From: Rouxiella chamberiensis
GTDB lineage: Bacteria > Pseudomonadota > Gammaproteobacteria > Enterobacterales > Enterobacteriaceae
DNA: 64,000 bases
NCBI RefSeq assembly: GCF_026967475.1
Contig: NZ_CP114058.1
Location: 868,001 to 932,000, forward strand
Reading direction: 5' to 3'
Shown: positions 10,058 to 19,601 of the stretch, piece after piece
Numbering within the stretch: position 1 is the stretch's first letter
Layout of the letters: each line of letters starts with the position of its first letter
Made by a program: the position numbers and the translations under genes
The notes under the pieces: model-generated
What the model saw: the letters and a program-made list of their open reading frames with translations, nothing else
What the model was told of the DNA's origin: nothing
Database searches by the model: none

Positions 10058-10342
10058 ATGATCAAATTAAGTGGAATATTGCGCTGTAAAACGCAGGAAG
10101 AATCGGATCTTGTGCAGCGCCTGCTGGCGGAACATACGCGGCTTACGCATCAGGAATCAGGATGCATCGCCTTCGAGGTCACGCTAACGGCCGATCCGCT
10201 TGTCTGGCAGGTCGAGGAGTTATTTAGCAGCAAGCAGACCTTTGCCGCGCATCAGACAAGAACGCAAAACGCCGTCTGGGGCATCGAGACGCGCGCAATC
10301 ACTCGTGAGTATGAAATTTCCGAAGTAGACCCCGCGGCGTAA
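10058..10342 (+). CDS. Antibiotic biosynthesis monooxygenase (ABM) domain protein
   Basis: 94-residue single-domain protein with the dimeric alpha+beta ABM fold pattern: a start IKLSGILRCKTQEESDLVQRLLAEHTRLTHQESGCIAFEVTL, then WQVEELFSSKQTFAAHQ. Relatives such as YgiN act as small cofactor-free quinol oxygenases, but many members have no assigned substrate. It is transcribed alone between ghrA and the reverse-strand DUF2000 gene. The fold is clear; the reaction is not predictable. Confidence 0.8.
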   Translation: MIKLSGILRCKTQEESDLVQRLLAEHTRLTHQESGCIAFEVTLTADPLVWQVEELFSSKQTFAAHQTRTQNAVWGIETRAITREYEISEVDPAA

Positions 10343-10483
10343 TCAGCGCGTCGGGAATAAAGTGAATGCGCCGGTGAAACATGTGGCGACCTCTGGTCGT
10401 GGTCATATTTCATCGGCGAATAAAAAGTATGCCGCGAAAAAAAGAATCGCGAATTTATAAAAGTCCTGATATCAGCGGGCCGC

Positions 10484-10891
10484 TTATTTGTGCAGCGCCA
10501 AACCTTTAATCACTTTATCGACGGCTTTTTTGGGTCCCCTGACAGCCAGACCGACCAGATTCATCGCGTCTGCATTTTCGGCGAGAAAGGCCTGCCGATT
10601 GGCTTCGTCATGGCCGGTTGAAAACATCGCGTGGACATAGGGAATTAGCGTCAGTTCCCGCTCAAGGCCCTTGCGGTGCGCGGTTTGAAGGGCATCCAGG
10701 TCGGCTTCGAAAGCCAGCATGGGCTGTCCCAGCATCTTCCCGTAATGATTGCCTCTGGCATCGATATAAGGTTCGCCCATCATTTCAGGGGCAGCGGAAG
10801 CAATGCCCGTTGCCAGAAAGGCGGCAACGTTCAGTCGCTGCCAGACGGCCAAATCATCACGGATAATCAGCGCCACTTTTGTATCAAACAT
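10484..10891 (-). CDS. DUF2000 domain protein
   Basis: 135-residue cytoplasmic protein beginning MFDTKVALIIRDDLAVWQRLNVAAFLATGI, with MGEPYIDARGNHYGKMLGQPML in the middle, the DUF2000 pattern. No biochemical role is known. The start at 10891 is chosen because a GAGGAG site lies upstream and the family begins here, although the frame is open further. It starts 19 bp after the AraC-type gene stop, so the two are probably one operon and the regulator may control this gene. Confidence 0.8.
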   Translation of the reverse strand: MFDTKVALIIRDDLAVWQRLNVAAFLATGIASAAPEMMGEPYIDARGNHYGKMLGQPMLAFEADLDALQTAHRKGLERELTLIPYVHAMFSTGHDEANRQAFLAENADAMNLVGLAVRGPKKAVDKVIKGLALHK

Positions 10892-10910
10892 TGAAAATGC
10901 ACTCCTCTCG

Positions 10911-11789
10911 TCAATTCGAGAAGCTATTTTCGGCAAGGGAAGGGCGGCGGTATAGAAGATTTGAGCACTGTTGCTGATAGGCCATCGGCGTAATTCTGTA
11001 GGCGCGCTGAAACCAGCGGCCCAAATGACTCTGGTCGGAAAAGCCGACCTGCGCGGCAACCCGTGCCGGACTGTTGCCCTGCGACAATAATAGGCGCGCC
11101 GTGCGCAGTCGTAATCTTACAAGATAGGCGTGAGGCGATTGGCCAAAAAATTTTTGAAACTGTCGTGTCAGGCGAAAACGGCTGATCCCGGCATAACGGG
11201 CAATATCGTCAAGCCCCATATCCTGATGCATGCAGTCATGCAGATAATCTTTTATACGACTCATCTGAACATAATCTTTATTCGATGGCAGGGCCGGTTG
11301 CGGCGCAATATGCCGGGCCAGCAAATCGAGCAGCCTGTCGAGACACTGATCGCGGGCCAGCCGACCTTCATCATGATGGATGGCGGCAAAAGCCTGCTGT
11401 ATGGCGGTATTCAACTGGAGATCGTCGGTGAGCGTTGCACGAAAGGCAGACTGTAAATTCGATGCATCCCCCAGATTTCGACGCTGCAACATCTCGTTAA
11501 GCCACGCCTGCGGCAGATAAAGCATGGAATAGGTGAAGCCTTCGGGCGTCGGCGCGTGGCCGTCATGAATGACCTCCGGCTCGATAAGAATGACTTTTCC
11601 GGGACTGCTGGTGTGCAGTTTTCGATGACAACTGAATTGCTGCAAACCTTGATGGGTAACGCCGACCAGCATTTCGTTATGGTCGTGAGGGTCGTAGGCA
11701 TGGCCCCGAAAATGCGCATGGACACTTTCGATACCCGTTTCGTTATCCCGATGCAGGTTTAACCAGTCGTTGCTTGATGAGCTCTTCAT
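10911..11789 (-). CDS. AraC family transcriptional regulator
   Basis: About 292 residues. The N-terminal half is a cupin-like sensing domain (GHAYDPHDHNEMLVGVTHQGLQQFSC, then SPGKVILIEPEVIHDG). The C-terminal half has two helix-turn-helix units: MGLDDIARYAGISRFRLTRQFQKFFGQSPHAYLVRLRL and ARVAAQVGFSDQSHLGRWFQRAYRITPMAY. The start MKSSSSNDWL is preferred over one 20 codons upstream because GGAG lies 7 bp before it. The effector is unknown. It is upstream of and co-oriented with the DUF2000 gene. Confidence 0.9.
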   Translation of the reverse strand: MKSSSSNDWLNLHRDNETGIESVHAHFRGHAYDPHDHNEMLVGVTHQGLQQFSCHRKLHTSSPGKVILIEPEVIHDGHAPTPEGFTYSMLYLPQAWLNEMLQRRNLGDASNLQSAFRATLTDDLQLNTAIQQAFAAIHHDEGRLARDQCLDRLLDLLARHIAPQPALPSNKDYVQMSRIKDYLHDCMHQDMGLDDIARYAGISRFRLTRQFQKFFGQSPHAYLVRLRLRTARLLLSQGNSPARVAAQVGFSDQSHLGRWFQRAYRITPMAYQQQCSNLLYRRPSLAENSFSN

Positions 11790-12033
11790 GTTCACTCCAA
11801 AATGCGTCGCCACGTTCAGGCAAGGCAGCGAGACGTTTCCGTCCATCATTTAACAACGAAATGAATCTATAATAAACACGGCGTGAACCGCGACGTAACC
11901 AAGGCATTCGCGTCTTTCTCGCCGGTTTGCGGCGTTTCTGTCAAGGCGAGGGCGCATGGCAATTGCAGAAATGCCGGAACTGTGACATCGTCTCGCAAAT
12001 TATTGTTTTGCCAACCTGAGTCAGGTTCTTATC

Positions 12034-12624
12034 ATGAATGAATTTTCTATCGTTTGCCGCGTACTCGGCACTCTGTTTTACCGTCAGCCGCAGGATCCCT
12101 TGCTGGTTCCGCTGTTTGGTCTGATTCAACAGGGCAAGCTGCGTGAGCATTGGCCGCTGGAGCAGGATGCGCTGCTGATTCGTTTGCAGCAGAGCGCCGA
12201 TCCGCAGGCCCTGTCTTCCGAATTCAACCATCTGTTTGTCGGTACAGAATGTGCCGTGTCGCCTTATCGCAGCGACTATGTGGAAGAGGGCGCAGACTCC
12301 GAACTTGAGGTGCGTACTTTCCTGCAACAGCGCGGCATGCCGCTTGGCGATGCACCGGCCGACCACTTCGGCTCGATGCTGCTGGCCGCTTCCTGGCTTG
12401 AAGATCAGTCGCAGGAAGATGAAGCCGCCGCGCAAATCGCCCTTTTTGACGAGTTTATGTTGCCGTGGTGCGGCAAATTCCTCGGCAAGGTCGAAGCGCA
12501 CGCCACCAGCGGATTCTATCGTACGCTGTCTGAAATCAGCCGTGAAGCCATCACCGCGATGCGCGATGAACTGGAAGAAGCGCTGCCTGAAGATATCGAA
12601 GACAGCGAAGAAGACGAGCAGTAA
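12034..12624 (+). CDS. ycdY: TorD-family chaperone YcdY
   Basis: 196-residue helical cytoplasmic protein, closely matching E. coli YcdY: MNEFSIVCRVLGTLFYRQPQDPLLVPLF at the start and GMPLGDAPADHFGSMLLAASWLEDQS in the middle. The C-terminus is strongly acidic (EELEEALPEDIEDSEEDEQ). YcdY belongs to the TorD/DmsD chaperone family and in E. coli is reported to assist the metal-dependent phosphatase YcdX. No ycdX gene is in this window, so its partner is either elsewhere or different here. Confidence 0.92.
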   Translation: MNEFSIVCRVLGTLFYRQPQDPLLVPLFGLIQQGKLREHWPLEQDALLIRLQQSADPQALSSEFNHLFVGTECAVSPYRSDYVEEGADSELEVRTFLQQRGMPLGDAPADHFGSMLLAASWLEDQSQEDEAAAQIALFDEFMLPWCGKFLGKVEAHATSGFYRTLSEISREAITAMRDELEEALPEDIEDSEEDEQ

Positions 12625-12670
12625 CAAAAAACGCCTGAGCCAAAGCCCAACGACGGGCATGACTCAGGCG
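12625..12670 (-). terminator. Terminator of yceB, also facing ycdY
   Basis: CGCCTGAG (12632-12639) pairs with CTCAGGCG (12663-12670), and a second small stem GCCC/GGGC sits inside the loop. The reverse strand continues into six T, so the main direction is yceB; ycdY converges from the other side. Confidence 0.8.
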
Positions 12671-12680
12671 CTATCCCTGT

Positions 12681-13244
12681 CTATTCGGTAAACGGGATGA
12701 CCAGTTCACCCGGTTTGACTTCCAGCCCCTTCGCCAGACGTTTTGCCATCGCCTCCGATTTACTGTGATCGCCGCTCAGCACATAGGCGGGACGCTGATC
12801 AAAATAGGATTTCAGCGACTGGTTCAGATACGGCATGAGATTCTGCATCACGGACGCCATCTTCTCCGGCTTGACCGTGTAGTCAGTGACTTCCATATCT
12901 TTCAAATAGATAGCCCCTTCCTCTTTATTGAATACCGGTGTTGCCTTTAACGTTAGCGTCATGTCGGCCTTCTGCGAGCCAAACAGCGAATTGACATCGA
13001 GATCGGCGTTGCCGGAAAGCGTGACTTTGCCCGGTTCGGCACGGCCAATCTGACTGCTGAGGTCGCTTAAATTAATGCGCGCCTCAACCAGGCCGGGCAC
13101 GCCAAGCTGTTTCTGAAAGTTATTGTGTTTTTGCAGATAATTATTCACTTCCTGCTCACTGACCGTGTATTGGGTGAGCTGGTTGCATCCGGCAAGCAGG
13201 CCGGCAATGATCAGGGCAAAGGCCCCTAAAAGTAACTTTCTCAT
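12681..13244 (-). CDS. yceB: Lipoprotein YceB (DUF1439)
   Basis: 187-residue lipoprotein matching E. coli YceB. The signal peptide MRKLLLGAFALIIAGLLAGC has a lipobox LAGC with Cys at residue 20. The mature part has LTQYTVSEQEVNNYLQKHNNF, SQIGRAEPGKVTLSGNADLD and a conserved end KPGELVIPFTE. The function is not established. The start at 13244 is chosen by the signal peptide; the open frame extends 31 codons upstream. In E. coli yceB is also next to grxB. Confidence 0.92.
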   Translation of the reverse strand: MRKLLLGAFALIIAGLLAGCNQLTQYTVSEQEVNNYLQKHNNFQKQLGVPGLVEARINLSDLSSQIGRAEPGKVTLSGNADLDVNSLFGSQKADMTLTLKATPVFNKEEGAIYLKDMEVTDYTVKPEKMASVMQNLMPYLNQSLKSYFDQRPAYVLSGDHSKSEAMAKRLAKGLEVKPGELVIPFTE

Positions 13245-13363
13245 GACATCCTCAATGACAATTTCAAGGCGCCTAGTATGCCCTGTTTGCAAAAGAGGAG
13301 GGAAGGATATCAAGGTATAGAAAAGTAAGGGTCGCACCGAAAGTGCAACCCCAGGCAGGACGT

Positions 13364-14011
13364 TTAGCTGGCGATACTGGTTAACAGATTGATTTGCGTC
13401 TGTTTAGCCATGTTGTCGCGGTAAGCCAGCACGCGGGTCGGCAGCTCGATACCTTTTACAATCGACAGCGAGCGCAGCACCGGGAACAGATGAATATCAT
13501 CCTCGGACAGCTCGCCGTTAACGGCATTCGGCTCTTTGATTAGCTTGTCGAGATCGCGCAGATCCTGATTGATCTTCTTCACAAGCCCCGGTGAATGCTG
13601 TAGATGCTCTTTGAAATCTCCGATGGTGGCCTGTTTTTTATCGGTGAAATAGTGGCGCGCCTCTGGCGTGGCGAACTCTTCAAAAGGTGCCGCAGCAAAA
13701 CGTGGCAACAGCAGTCTCTGCGTATATTCGGAAACATGGCGTATCCAGGCGGCGACCTGGGCGCTCAATGGGCCGGTCAGCAGCGGCTGGCGATCGGATT
13801 TATCAATGTACTGAACGATGTCCATGCTCTCGGGCATAAAGCTGCCATCCTCTTTTTGCAGGATAGGCACGGCTTTTTTGCCAATCATTTTGGTGGGCGT
13901 GGCTTCGTCATCGTTGAGCAGGGTGTTGACCTGAACAGGAAGATTTTTCAGGCCGAAGATCATGCGGGCTTTCACACAGTATGGGCAGTGTTCGTAAACA
14001 AATAACTTCAT
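13364..14011 (-). CDS. grxB: Glutaredoxin 2
   Basis: 215-residue GST-like glutaredoxin. The N-terminal thioredoxin fold carries the dithiol site CPYC (residues 9-12), followed by KAVPILQKEDGSFMPESMDIVQYID, the cis-Pro and glutathione-binding region; the C-terminal half is the helical GST-like domain. It reduces protein disulfides with glutathione in the cytoplasm. Same order and strand as E. coli (mdtH-grxB-yceB). Confidence 0.95.
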   Translation of the reverse strand: MKLFVYEHCPYCVKARMIFGLKNLPVQVNTLLNDDEATPTKMIGKKAVPILQKEDGSFMPESMDIVQYIDKSDRQPLLTGPLSAQVAAWIRHVSEYTQRLLLPRFAAAPFEEFATPEARHYFTDKKQATIGDFKEHLQHSPGLVKKINQDLRDLDKLIKEPNAVNGELSEDDIHLFPVLRSLSIVKGIELPTRVLAYRDNMAKQTQINLLTSIAS

Positions 14012-14157
14012 GATACGTTGCTCCTTTTTATCCCGGCCAAGGGGTGTAGGGAAGGTCGCTTGGCCGTTGTCTCTTCAATCACCAGAGATGTCTCAATCAT
14101 TAAGTATGGTGAAGTTTTCCATGAGATCAAACGCACCGTCCTTAATAAGGATTGCTC

Positions 14158-15369
14158 CTAGAGTCCGCGTTCGCCGAGCATCGCCGGTTCGATACGCCGC
14201 CGTTGAAATTGCCAGTACAGGCCGAGTAGCGTGACAAGGCCTATGAGGGCGAGCAGCAGCCACGGCAGTTGCGGAAGCTGCAATGCGCGACCGGTGTCAT
14301 ACATCCAGCCGCCGCCGGTGTAGCCGAGAGCGCCGCCGAGCGCCAGACCCAGTCGGCTGAACCCCATGTAACTGCCGCGTGCGCGTGCATCGGCTAGCGA
14401 GGCGCCAAGGGTTTCGCGTGCCGGTTCGGCAATAATATTGCCGATATAAAACAGGCCAATCAGCAGCAGCAGCGGGTTGAGGCCGCTGACCATGCCGACG
14501 GGCAGCAGGCTGAGCGTCATGATGAGTAATCCGCACATCAGGCGCTTTTCCAGACTGAAATGTTTTTCACTCCAGCGGGCGAGCGGATAAAGCAGGGTCA
14601 GTGACAGCACGGCTTCGATGGCGTACATCCATTTCACGGCGGTGGGCGTGCCGGCCATATCGTTGACCGCAATCGGCAGCATCAGCATCACCTGTACGGT
14701 CAGCATGTAATAACCGGTTAACGTCAGCACGTAACTCAGAAAACGTTTGTCCCGCAGCACTCGCAGCATGCCTTCACGCATGGGCGCGCGACCGGCGGAG
14801 AGGCGATAGGCCGGAAGAAACAGGGCATTGAACGCGGCCGCCAGAATAAATAGCCCGGAACCGGTCCAGCAGACGTAGTGGAAATCGTATTGCAGCAACC
14901 AGCTGCCGATAAGCGCGCCCAGTACCGCACCGGCGCTGTCTTGCATCATCAGCAGCGAGAAAAAGCGGCTGCGCTCATGCGGGCGGATAAGCTTGATGAC
15001 CAGCGCGGTGCGAGGCGGGTCGAACAAGGTGCCGCCCAGGCCGGAGAGAAAGCAGGAGCAGAGCAGGATCCAGGGCGCGTCGGCCAGCGCCATGGTGGCA
15101 AAACCGGCCGCGCGCAGCAGCAGGCCGGTGATTATCATCGGCTTGGCACCAAATCGGTCGGCAATGGCGCCGCCGAAAATGCCGAGGCCCTGCTGAGTGA
15201 GTTGCCGTACGCCGAGCGCCATTCCCACGGCCATCGCCGCCCAGCCGAGTTGATCCACAAAGCGAATCGAAATCAGCGGAAAGACCACAAAAAAACCCAG
15301 AATGACGACAGCGTTATCAAATAACAGAAAAAACTTTCCCAAGCTACGCGCTTGCGATACCAGAGTCAT
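14158..15369 (-). CDS. mdtH: Multidrug efflux MFS transporter MdtH
   Basis: 403-residue, 12-TM drug:proton antiporter of the major facilitator superfamily. It follows E. coli MdtH through most of its length: [40 protein letters not shown] at the start, [19 protein letters not shown] (loop 2-3 motif A), [15 protein letters not shown] and [27 protein letters not shown]. Substrates are inferred by analogy with E. coli, where it contributes to quinolone tolerance. It is divergent from rimJ, as in E. coli. Confidence 0.93.
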   Translation of the reverse strand: MTLVSQARSLGKFFLLFDNAVVILGFFVVFPLISIRFVDQLGWAAMAVGMALGVRQLTQQGLGIFGGAIADRFGAKPMIITGLLLRAAGFATMALADAPWILLCSCFLSGLGGTLFDPPRTALVIKLIRPHERSRFFSLLMMQDSAGAVLGALIGSWLLQYDFHYVCWTGSGLFILAAAFNALFLPAYRLSAGRAPMREGMLRVLRDKRFLSYVLTLTGYYMLTVQVMLMLPIAVNDMAGTPTAVKWMYAIEAVLSLTLLYPLARWSEKHFSLEKRLMCGLLIMTLSLLPVGMVSGLNPLLLLIGLFYIGNIIAEPARETLGASLADARARGSYMGFSRLGLALGGALGYTGGGWMYDTGRALQLPQLPWLLLALIGLVTLLGLYWQFQRRRIEPAMLGERGL

Positions 15370-15690
15370 GCGTCACCCTGAGCCATTAAGGCATCCGTTG
15401 CGAAAGATGCAGAGGGGTTAAATAATCAGCTTTAGTCTGAACCGGAAAAATTTATTTAGATAGTGTGCTATTAATAATATTTTTTTATCGTCAATAACCG
15501 TTTGGACTGGCAAAATCAGAGGCGAATTGCCGAAGGAAATAAATAATTCAAGGTTGGATTCAGCATGGCACCTTGGCCTCGGCTATGATGCAGAGAGAGG
15601 CGGTGCGGAATCGATAAGTTCAGGAATAAAAAAGGTCTCTGTTTCCAATAAATTGTTCTTATCAAGCCGTACAAAATGTGGAGGAAAGGG
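15370..15690. other. mdtH-rimJ divergent intergenic region
   Basis: 321 bp, AT-rich in its left half (a stretch of T and AATAAT around 15460-15490). No coding frame is supported; an apparent frame from 15527 simply runs into rimJ. It must hold both divergent promoters. Confidence 0.5.
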
Positions 15691-16275
15691 ATGTTTGGCT
15701 ATCGATCGGCGGCACCTAAGGTGCGGCTCACAACAGACAGGATGGTGTTGCGGCTGGTGTATGAGCGCGACGCGCATCGTTTGGCAGATTATTACACGGA
15801 AAACCGCGCCTTTCTGAAACCCTGGGAGCCTATCAGGGATGAAAGCCACTGTTACCCTTCCGGCTGGCAGGCTCGTCTTGGCCTGATAAACGACATGCAA
15901 AAGCAGGGGACGGCCTATTACTTTCTTCTGCTGGACCCCGACGAGAATCATGTTCGCGGCGTGGCGAATTTCAGCAACGTGCTGCGTGGCTCTTTCCATG
16001 CCTGTTTCCTCGGCTATTCGCTGGGCGAACAGTGGCAGGGGCAAGGGTTGATGCATGAGGCGCTCCAGTCACTCATTCGCTATATGCAGCGCCAGCAACG
16101 GATCCACCGCATCATGGCCAACTATATGCCGCACAATCATCGCAGTGGCGACCTGCTGACGCGCCTCGGCTTCGAGCGGGAAGGGTATGCCAAAGATTAT
16201 CTGCTTATTGACGGCAAATGGCAGGACCACGTGCTTATGGCGCTTACCGACCCGCAATGGCAACCGCCGCGATAA
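15691..16275 (+). CDS. rimJ: Ribosomal protein S5 N-acetyltransferase RimJ
   Basis: 194-residue GNAT acetyltransferase that acetylates the N-terminal alanine of ribosomal protein S5. It matches E. coli Rim[23 protein letters not shown], then [28 protein letters not shown], the acetyl-CoA loop [15 protein letters not shown] and [36 protein letters not shown]. The start has GGAGG and AAAGGG just upstream. The yceH start lies only 11 bp after its stop, so rimJ-yceH-mviM are probably cotranscribed. Confidence 0.95.
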   Translation: MFGYRSAAPKVRLTTDRMVLRLVYERDAHRLADYYTENRAFLKPWEPIRDESHCYPSGWQARLGLINDMQKQGTAYYFLLLDPDENHVRGVANFSNVLRGSFHACFLGYSLGEQWQGQGLMHEALQSLIRYMQRQQRIHRIMANYMPHNHRSGDLLTRLGFEREGYAKDYLLIDGKWQDHVLMALTDPQWQPPR

Positions 16276-16286
16276 GGACATCAATC

Positions 16287-16943
16287 ATGAAAATAGAATT
16301 CAGCGCCAAAGAGGCGCGGGTTATCGGCTGTATGCTGGAAAAACAGGTCACGACGCCCGAGCAGTATCCGCTGAGCCTGAACAGTCTCACCACGGCCTGC
16401 AATCAGAAAACCAATCGTGACCCCGTGATGGAGCTTTCCGAATCCGACGTGCAGCAGACGCTGGACATCCTGCTGCGCAAGCATCTCATTCGCTCCGTCA
16501 GCGGCAGTCGGACGATGAAATACGAACACCGTTTCTGCAACTCCGAGTTTGGCAATCTTAAATTTTCCCCCGCCGAGGTGGCGTTGGTCAGCACCTTGCT
16601 GCTGCGTGGCCCGCAGACGGCGGGCGAGTTGCGCACCCGCACCCAGCGGCTGCATGATTTTGCCGATGTGGGCGAAGTCGAAGAGACGCTCGACGCATTG
16701 GCCAGTCGCGAAGATGGCCCGTTCTGCGTGCGTCTGTCGCGCGAGGCAGGCAAACGGGAAAGCCGCGTTATGCATCTTTTTAGCGGCGCAGTCAGTGATG
16801 CTGCCGAAGACGAGACGTCTGGCGCTGTCGCGCTTTCCGTTGAATCCCGCGATGCCCTGTCCGAGCGCGTCGCCATGCTGGAAACCGAGGTCGCCGAACT
16901 CAAAGAGCGACTGGAACATCTGCTGGAAAGACTGGCCGACTAA
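16287..16943 (+). CDS. yceH: UPF0502 (DUF480) protein YceH
   Basis: 218-residue protein with two winged-helix-like repeats, matching E. coli Yce[46 protein letters not shown], then [43 protein letters not shown]. The last 35 residues look like a coiled coil ([25 protein letters not shown]). No function is assigned. The start at 16287 is chosen by homology, 11 bp after rimJ; mviM follows after 10 bp. Confidence 0.93.
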   Translation: MKIEFSAKEARVIGCMLEKQVTTPEQYPLSLNSLTTACNQKTNRDPVMELSESDVQQTLDILLRKHLIRSVSGSRTMKYEHRFCNSEFGNLKFSPAEVALVSTLLLRGPQTAGELRTRTQRLHDFADVGEVEETLDALASREDGPFCVRLSREAGKRESRVMHLFSGAVSDAAEDETSGAVALSVESRDALSERVAMLETEVAELKERLEHLLERLAD

Positions 16944-16953
16944 GGAGCCAAGC

Positions 16954-17883
16954 ATGAACAAACCGCGTATCGGCGTCGTCGGGTTGGGCGGTATCGCGCA
17001 GAAAGCCTATTTGCCCATTCTGTCGCAGGCCACCGACTGGACCTTGCAGGGCGGATTCTCTCCCAGTCCGGCCAAGGCACAGACGGTCTGCGAGAGTTAC
17101 CGTTTCCCGTGTTATTCAACGCTTGATGCACTCGCCCGCGATTGCGATGCCGTGTTTGTACACAGCAGCACCGCGTCCCATTTTGCCGTCGTCGCCGAGT
17201 TGTTAAAGGCGGGCGTTCACGTTTATGTCGACAAACCGCTGGCGGCCACGCTTTCCGAGGCCGAACAGCTGGTGGAGATGGCGGCGCGCTGCGGTAAAAC
17301 CCTGATGGTGGGGTTTAATCGCCGCTTTGCGCCGCTGTATATCCAGTTGAAAACTAAACTGGCGCAGAACGCGCATCAGTCTGCCTCCCTTCGTTTCGAC
17401 AAGCATCGCGCCGACAGCGTAGGGCCGCAGGACTTTGCCTTTACGTTGCTTGATGACTATCTGCATGTCGTCGACACCGCGCTGTGGCTGGCCGATGCAC
17501 AAGGCGAGCCGATTGCGGGGCAGGTCGATGTCAATTCGCAGCAGCAGCTCCTTTATGCCGAGCATCAGTTTCTGTCAGGTAACACCCGAATTACCACCTC
17601 GATGCATCGCCGCGCCGGAACGCAGCGCGAATCGGTGCAGGCGGTGTGCGACGGGGCGTGGTATCAGGTTGATGACATGCGCCACTGGAAACAGGAACAG
17701 GCCTCGGGAATAAGCGAACAGCCGATCGCCGGATGGCAGACTACGCTTGCCCAGCGCGGATTCGAGGGCGCGGTTCGGCATTTTATCGACTGCATTCATA
17801 ATCAGATCGTGCCGCAAACCAGCGGCGAGCAGGCGCTGAGGGCGCAACGGGTGATTGAAAATTTAATAACGAACCAGCGATAA
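16954..17883 (+). CDS. mviM: Gfo/Idh/MocA family oxidoreductase MviM
   Basis: 309-residue putative NAD(P)-dependent dehydrogenase. The N-terminal Rossmann domain has GVVGLGGIAQKAYLPIL and the conserved EKP-like motif as VDKPLAATLSEAEQLVE; the C-terminal alpha/beta domain follows, with DDYLHVVDTALWL in the usual catalytic-His area. The substrate is unknown in all enterobacteria. Always next to murJ (mviN), but a direct link to peptidoglycan export has not been shown. Confidence 0.92.
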   Translation: MNKPRIGVVGLGGIAQKAYLPILSQATDWTLQGGFSPSPAKAQTVCESYRFPCYSTLDALARDCDAVFVHSSTASHFAVVAELLKAGVHVYVDKPLAATLSEAEQLVEMAARCGKTLMVGFNRRFAPLYIQLKTKLAQNAHQSASLRFDKHRADSVGPQDFAFTLLDDYLHVVDTALWLADAQGEPIAGQVDVNSQQQLLYAEHQFLSGNTRITTSMHRRAGTQRESVQAVCDGAWYQVDDMRHWKQEQASGISEQPIAGWQTTLAQRGFEGAVRHFIDCIHNQIVPQTSGEQALRAQRVIENLITNQR

Positions 17884-18016
17884 GTCCGAGAATTCCGCAG
17901 GGGACACAATATATAACAACTGCCTGTAGCTATTGTATTTTTGATACGTAGACTATACGCACTTTCGAACCTTGCCGGCGCCGCAAAACGGTTTCCCGGC
18001 CACAAGAAAAAGTCTC

Positions 18017-19546
18017 ATGAATCTATTGAAGTCTCTAGCCGCCGTCAGTTCAATGACGATGTTTTCCAGGGTACTCGGCTTTGCCCGCGATGCCATTGTT
18101 GCCCGCGTTTTTGGGGCAGGCATGGTAACCGATGCCTTTTTCGTTGCCTTCAAGCTCCCCAATCTTCTGCGCCGTATCTTTGCCGAAGGCGCATTTTCAC
18201 AGGCCTTTGTGCCTATTCTGGCCGAATATAAAAGCCAGAAGGGGGAGGAAGCGACACGAACCTTTATCGCCTTCGTCTCTGGTCTGTTAACGCTGGTGCT
18301 GGCGCTGGTCACCCTTGCCGGGATGTTTGCCGCGCCGTGGGTCATTTATGTCACTGCCCCCGGATTTGCCGATACGCCGGACAAGTTCGCCTTGACCTCG
18401 GCGCTGCTGCGCGTGACTTTCCCGTATATTCTGCTTATCTCTCTCGCGTCTTTGGCGGGGGCGATTCTCAATACCTGGAACCGTTTCTCGATACCGGCCT
18501 TTGCGCCGACGTTGCTTAACGTCAGCATGATCCTGTTCGCGCTGTTTGCCGCGCCGTATTTTCATCCGCCGGTGATGGCGCTGGCGTGGGCGGTGGTGGC
18601 GGGCGGTGTGCTGCAACTGGGCTATCAGCTTCCCCATCTAAAGAAGATAGGCATGCTGGTGCTGCCGCGCCTCAACTTGAAAGATGCGGGCGTTTGGCGT
18701 GTCATGCGCCAGATGGGGCCTGCCATTCTGGGCGTGTCGGTTAGTCAGATTTCGTTGATTATCAACACCATTTTCGCCTCGTTTCTGGTGTCCGGCTCTG
18801 TCTCGTGGATGTATTACGCCGACCGTTTGATGGAGTTTCCGTCGGGCGTGCTGGGTGTGGCGCTAGGCACCATTCTGCTGCCTTCGCTTGCGCGCAGTTT
18901 CTCCAGCGGCAACCATAAAGAGTACAACCGCCTGATGGACTGGGGTCTGCGTCTGTGCTTCCTGCTGGCGCTGCCAAGCTCGGTGGCGCTGGGGATTCTG
19001 GCGAAACCGCTCACTGTCGCGCTGTTCCAGTACGGCAAATTCAGCGCATTCGATGCCTCGATGACGCAGCGTGCGCTGGTGGCCTATTCGGTCGGTCTGA
19101 TGGGCCTTATCGTGGTCAAGGTGCTGGCACCGGGTTTTTACTCGCGTCAGGACATCAAGACGCCGGTTAAAATCGCAATCATCACCTTAATCATGACGCA
19201 GCTTATGAACCTGGCGTTTATCGGTCCGTTGAAACATGCCGGCCTTTCACTGTCGATTGGTCTGGCGGCCTGCCTGAACGCTTCGCTGCTCTACTGGCAA
19301 CTGCGTAAACAGGATATCTTCCAGCCGCAGCCGGGTTGGGCCAGTTTCCTTGTGCGCCTGATTATTGCCGTGCTGGCGATGTCTGCGGCATTGATAGGCA
19401 TGATGTATGTGATGCCGGACTGGTCGGTAGGCGGCATGACGATGCGCCTGCTGCGTCTTGCGGGCGTCGTGGTTGTCGGGGTGATAGTCTACTTCGGCGC
19501 GCTCGGACTGCTCGGCTTCAAGGTGAAGGATTACGCCCGAAGCTGA
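18017..19546 (+). CDS. murJ: Lipid II flippase MurJ
   Basis: 509-residue integral membrane protein of the MOP superfamily with about 14 hydrophobic helices. It moves the peptidoglycan precursor lipid II across the inner membrane. E. coli-like features include [84 protein letters not shown] and the charged helix around [18 protein letters not shown]. The start at 18017 follows the family; the open frame extends 15 codons upstream. 133 bp after mviM. Confidence 0.96.
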   Translation: MNLLKSLAAVSSMTMFSRVLGFARDAIVARVFGAGMVTDAFFVAFKLPNLLRRIFAEGAFSQAFVPILAEYKSQKGEEATRTFIAFVSGLLTLVLALVTLAGMFAAPWVIYVTAPGFADTPDKFALTSALLRVTFPYILLISLASLAGAILNTWNRFSIPAFAPTLLNVSMILFALFAAPYFHPPVMALAWAVVAGGVLQLGYQLPHLKKIGMLVLPRLNLKDAGVWRVMRQMGPAILGVSVSQISLIINTIFASFLVSGSVSWMYYADRLMEFPSGVLGVALGTILLPSLARSFSSGNHKEYNRLMDWGLRLCFLLALPSSVALGILAKPLTVALFQYGKFSAFDASMTQRALVAYSVGLMGLIVVKVLAPGFYSRQDIKTPVKIAIITLIMTQLMNLAFIGPLKHAGLSLSIGLAACLNASLLYWQLRKQDIFQPQPGWASFLVRLIIAVLAMSAALIGMMYVMPDWSVGGMTMRLLRLAGVVVVGVIVYFGALGLLGFKVKDYARS

Positions 19547-19562
19547 ATTTGCAGCAATAAAA

Positions 19563-19586
19563 AAGGCCGCATTGCGCGGCCTTTTT
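19563..19586. terminator. Bidirectional terminator between murJ and argS
   Basis: AAGGCCGC (19563-19570) and GCGGCCTT (19576-19583) around a 5-nt loop, with T on the right and A on the left. It sits between two convergent genes 55 bp apart. Confidence 0.88.
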
Positions 19587-19601
19587 CGTTTTTGTGGCTG
19601 A

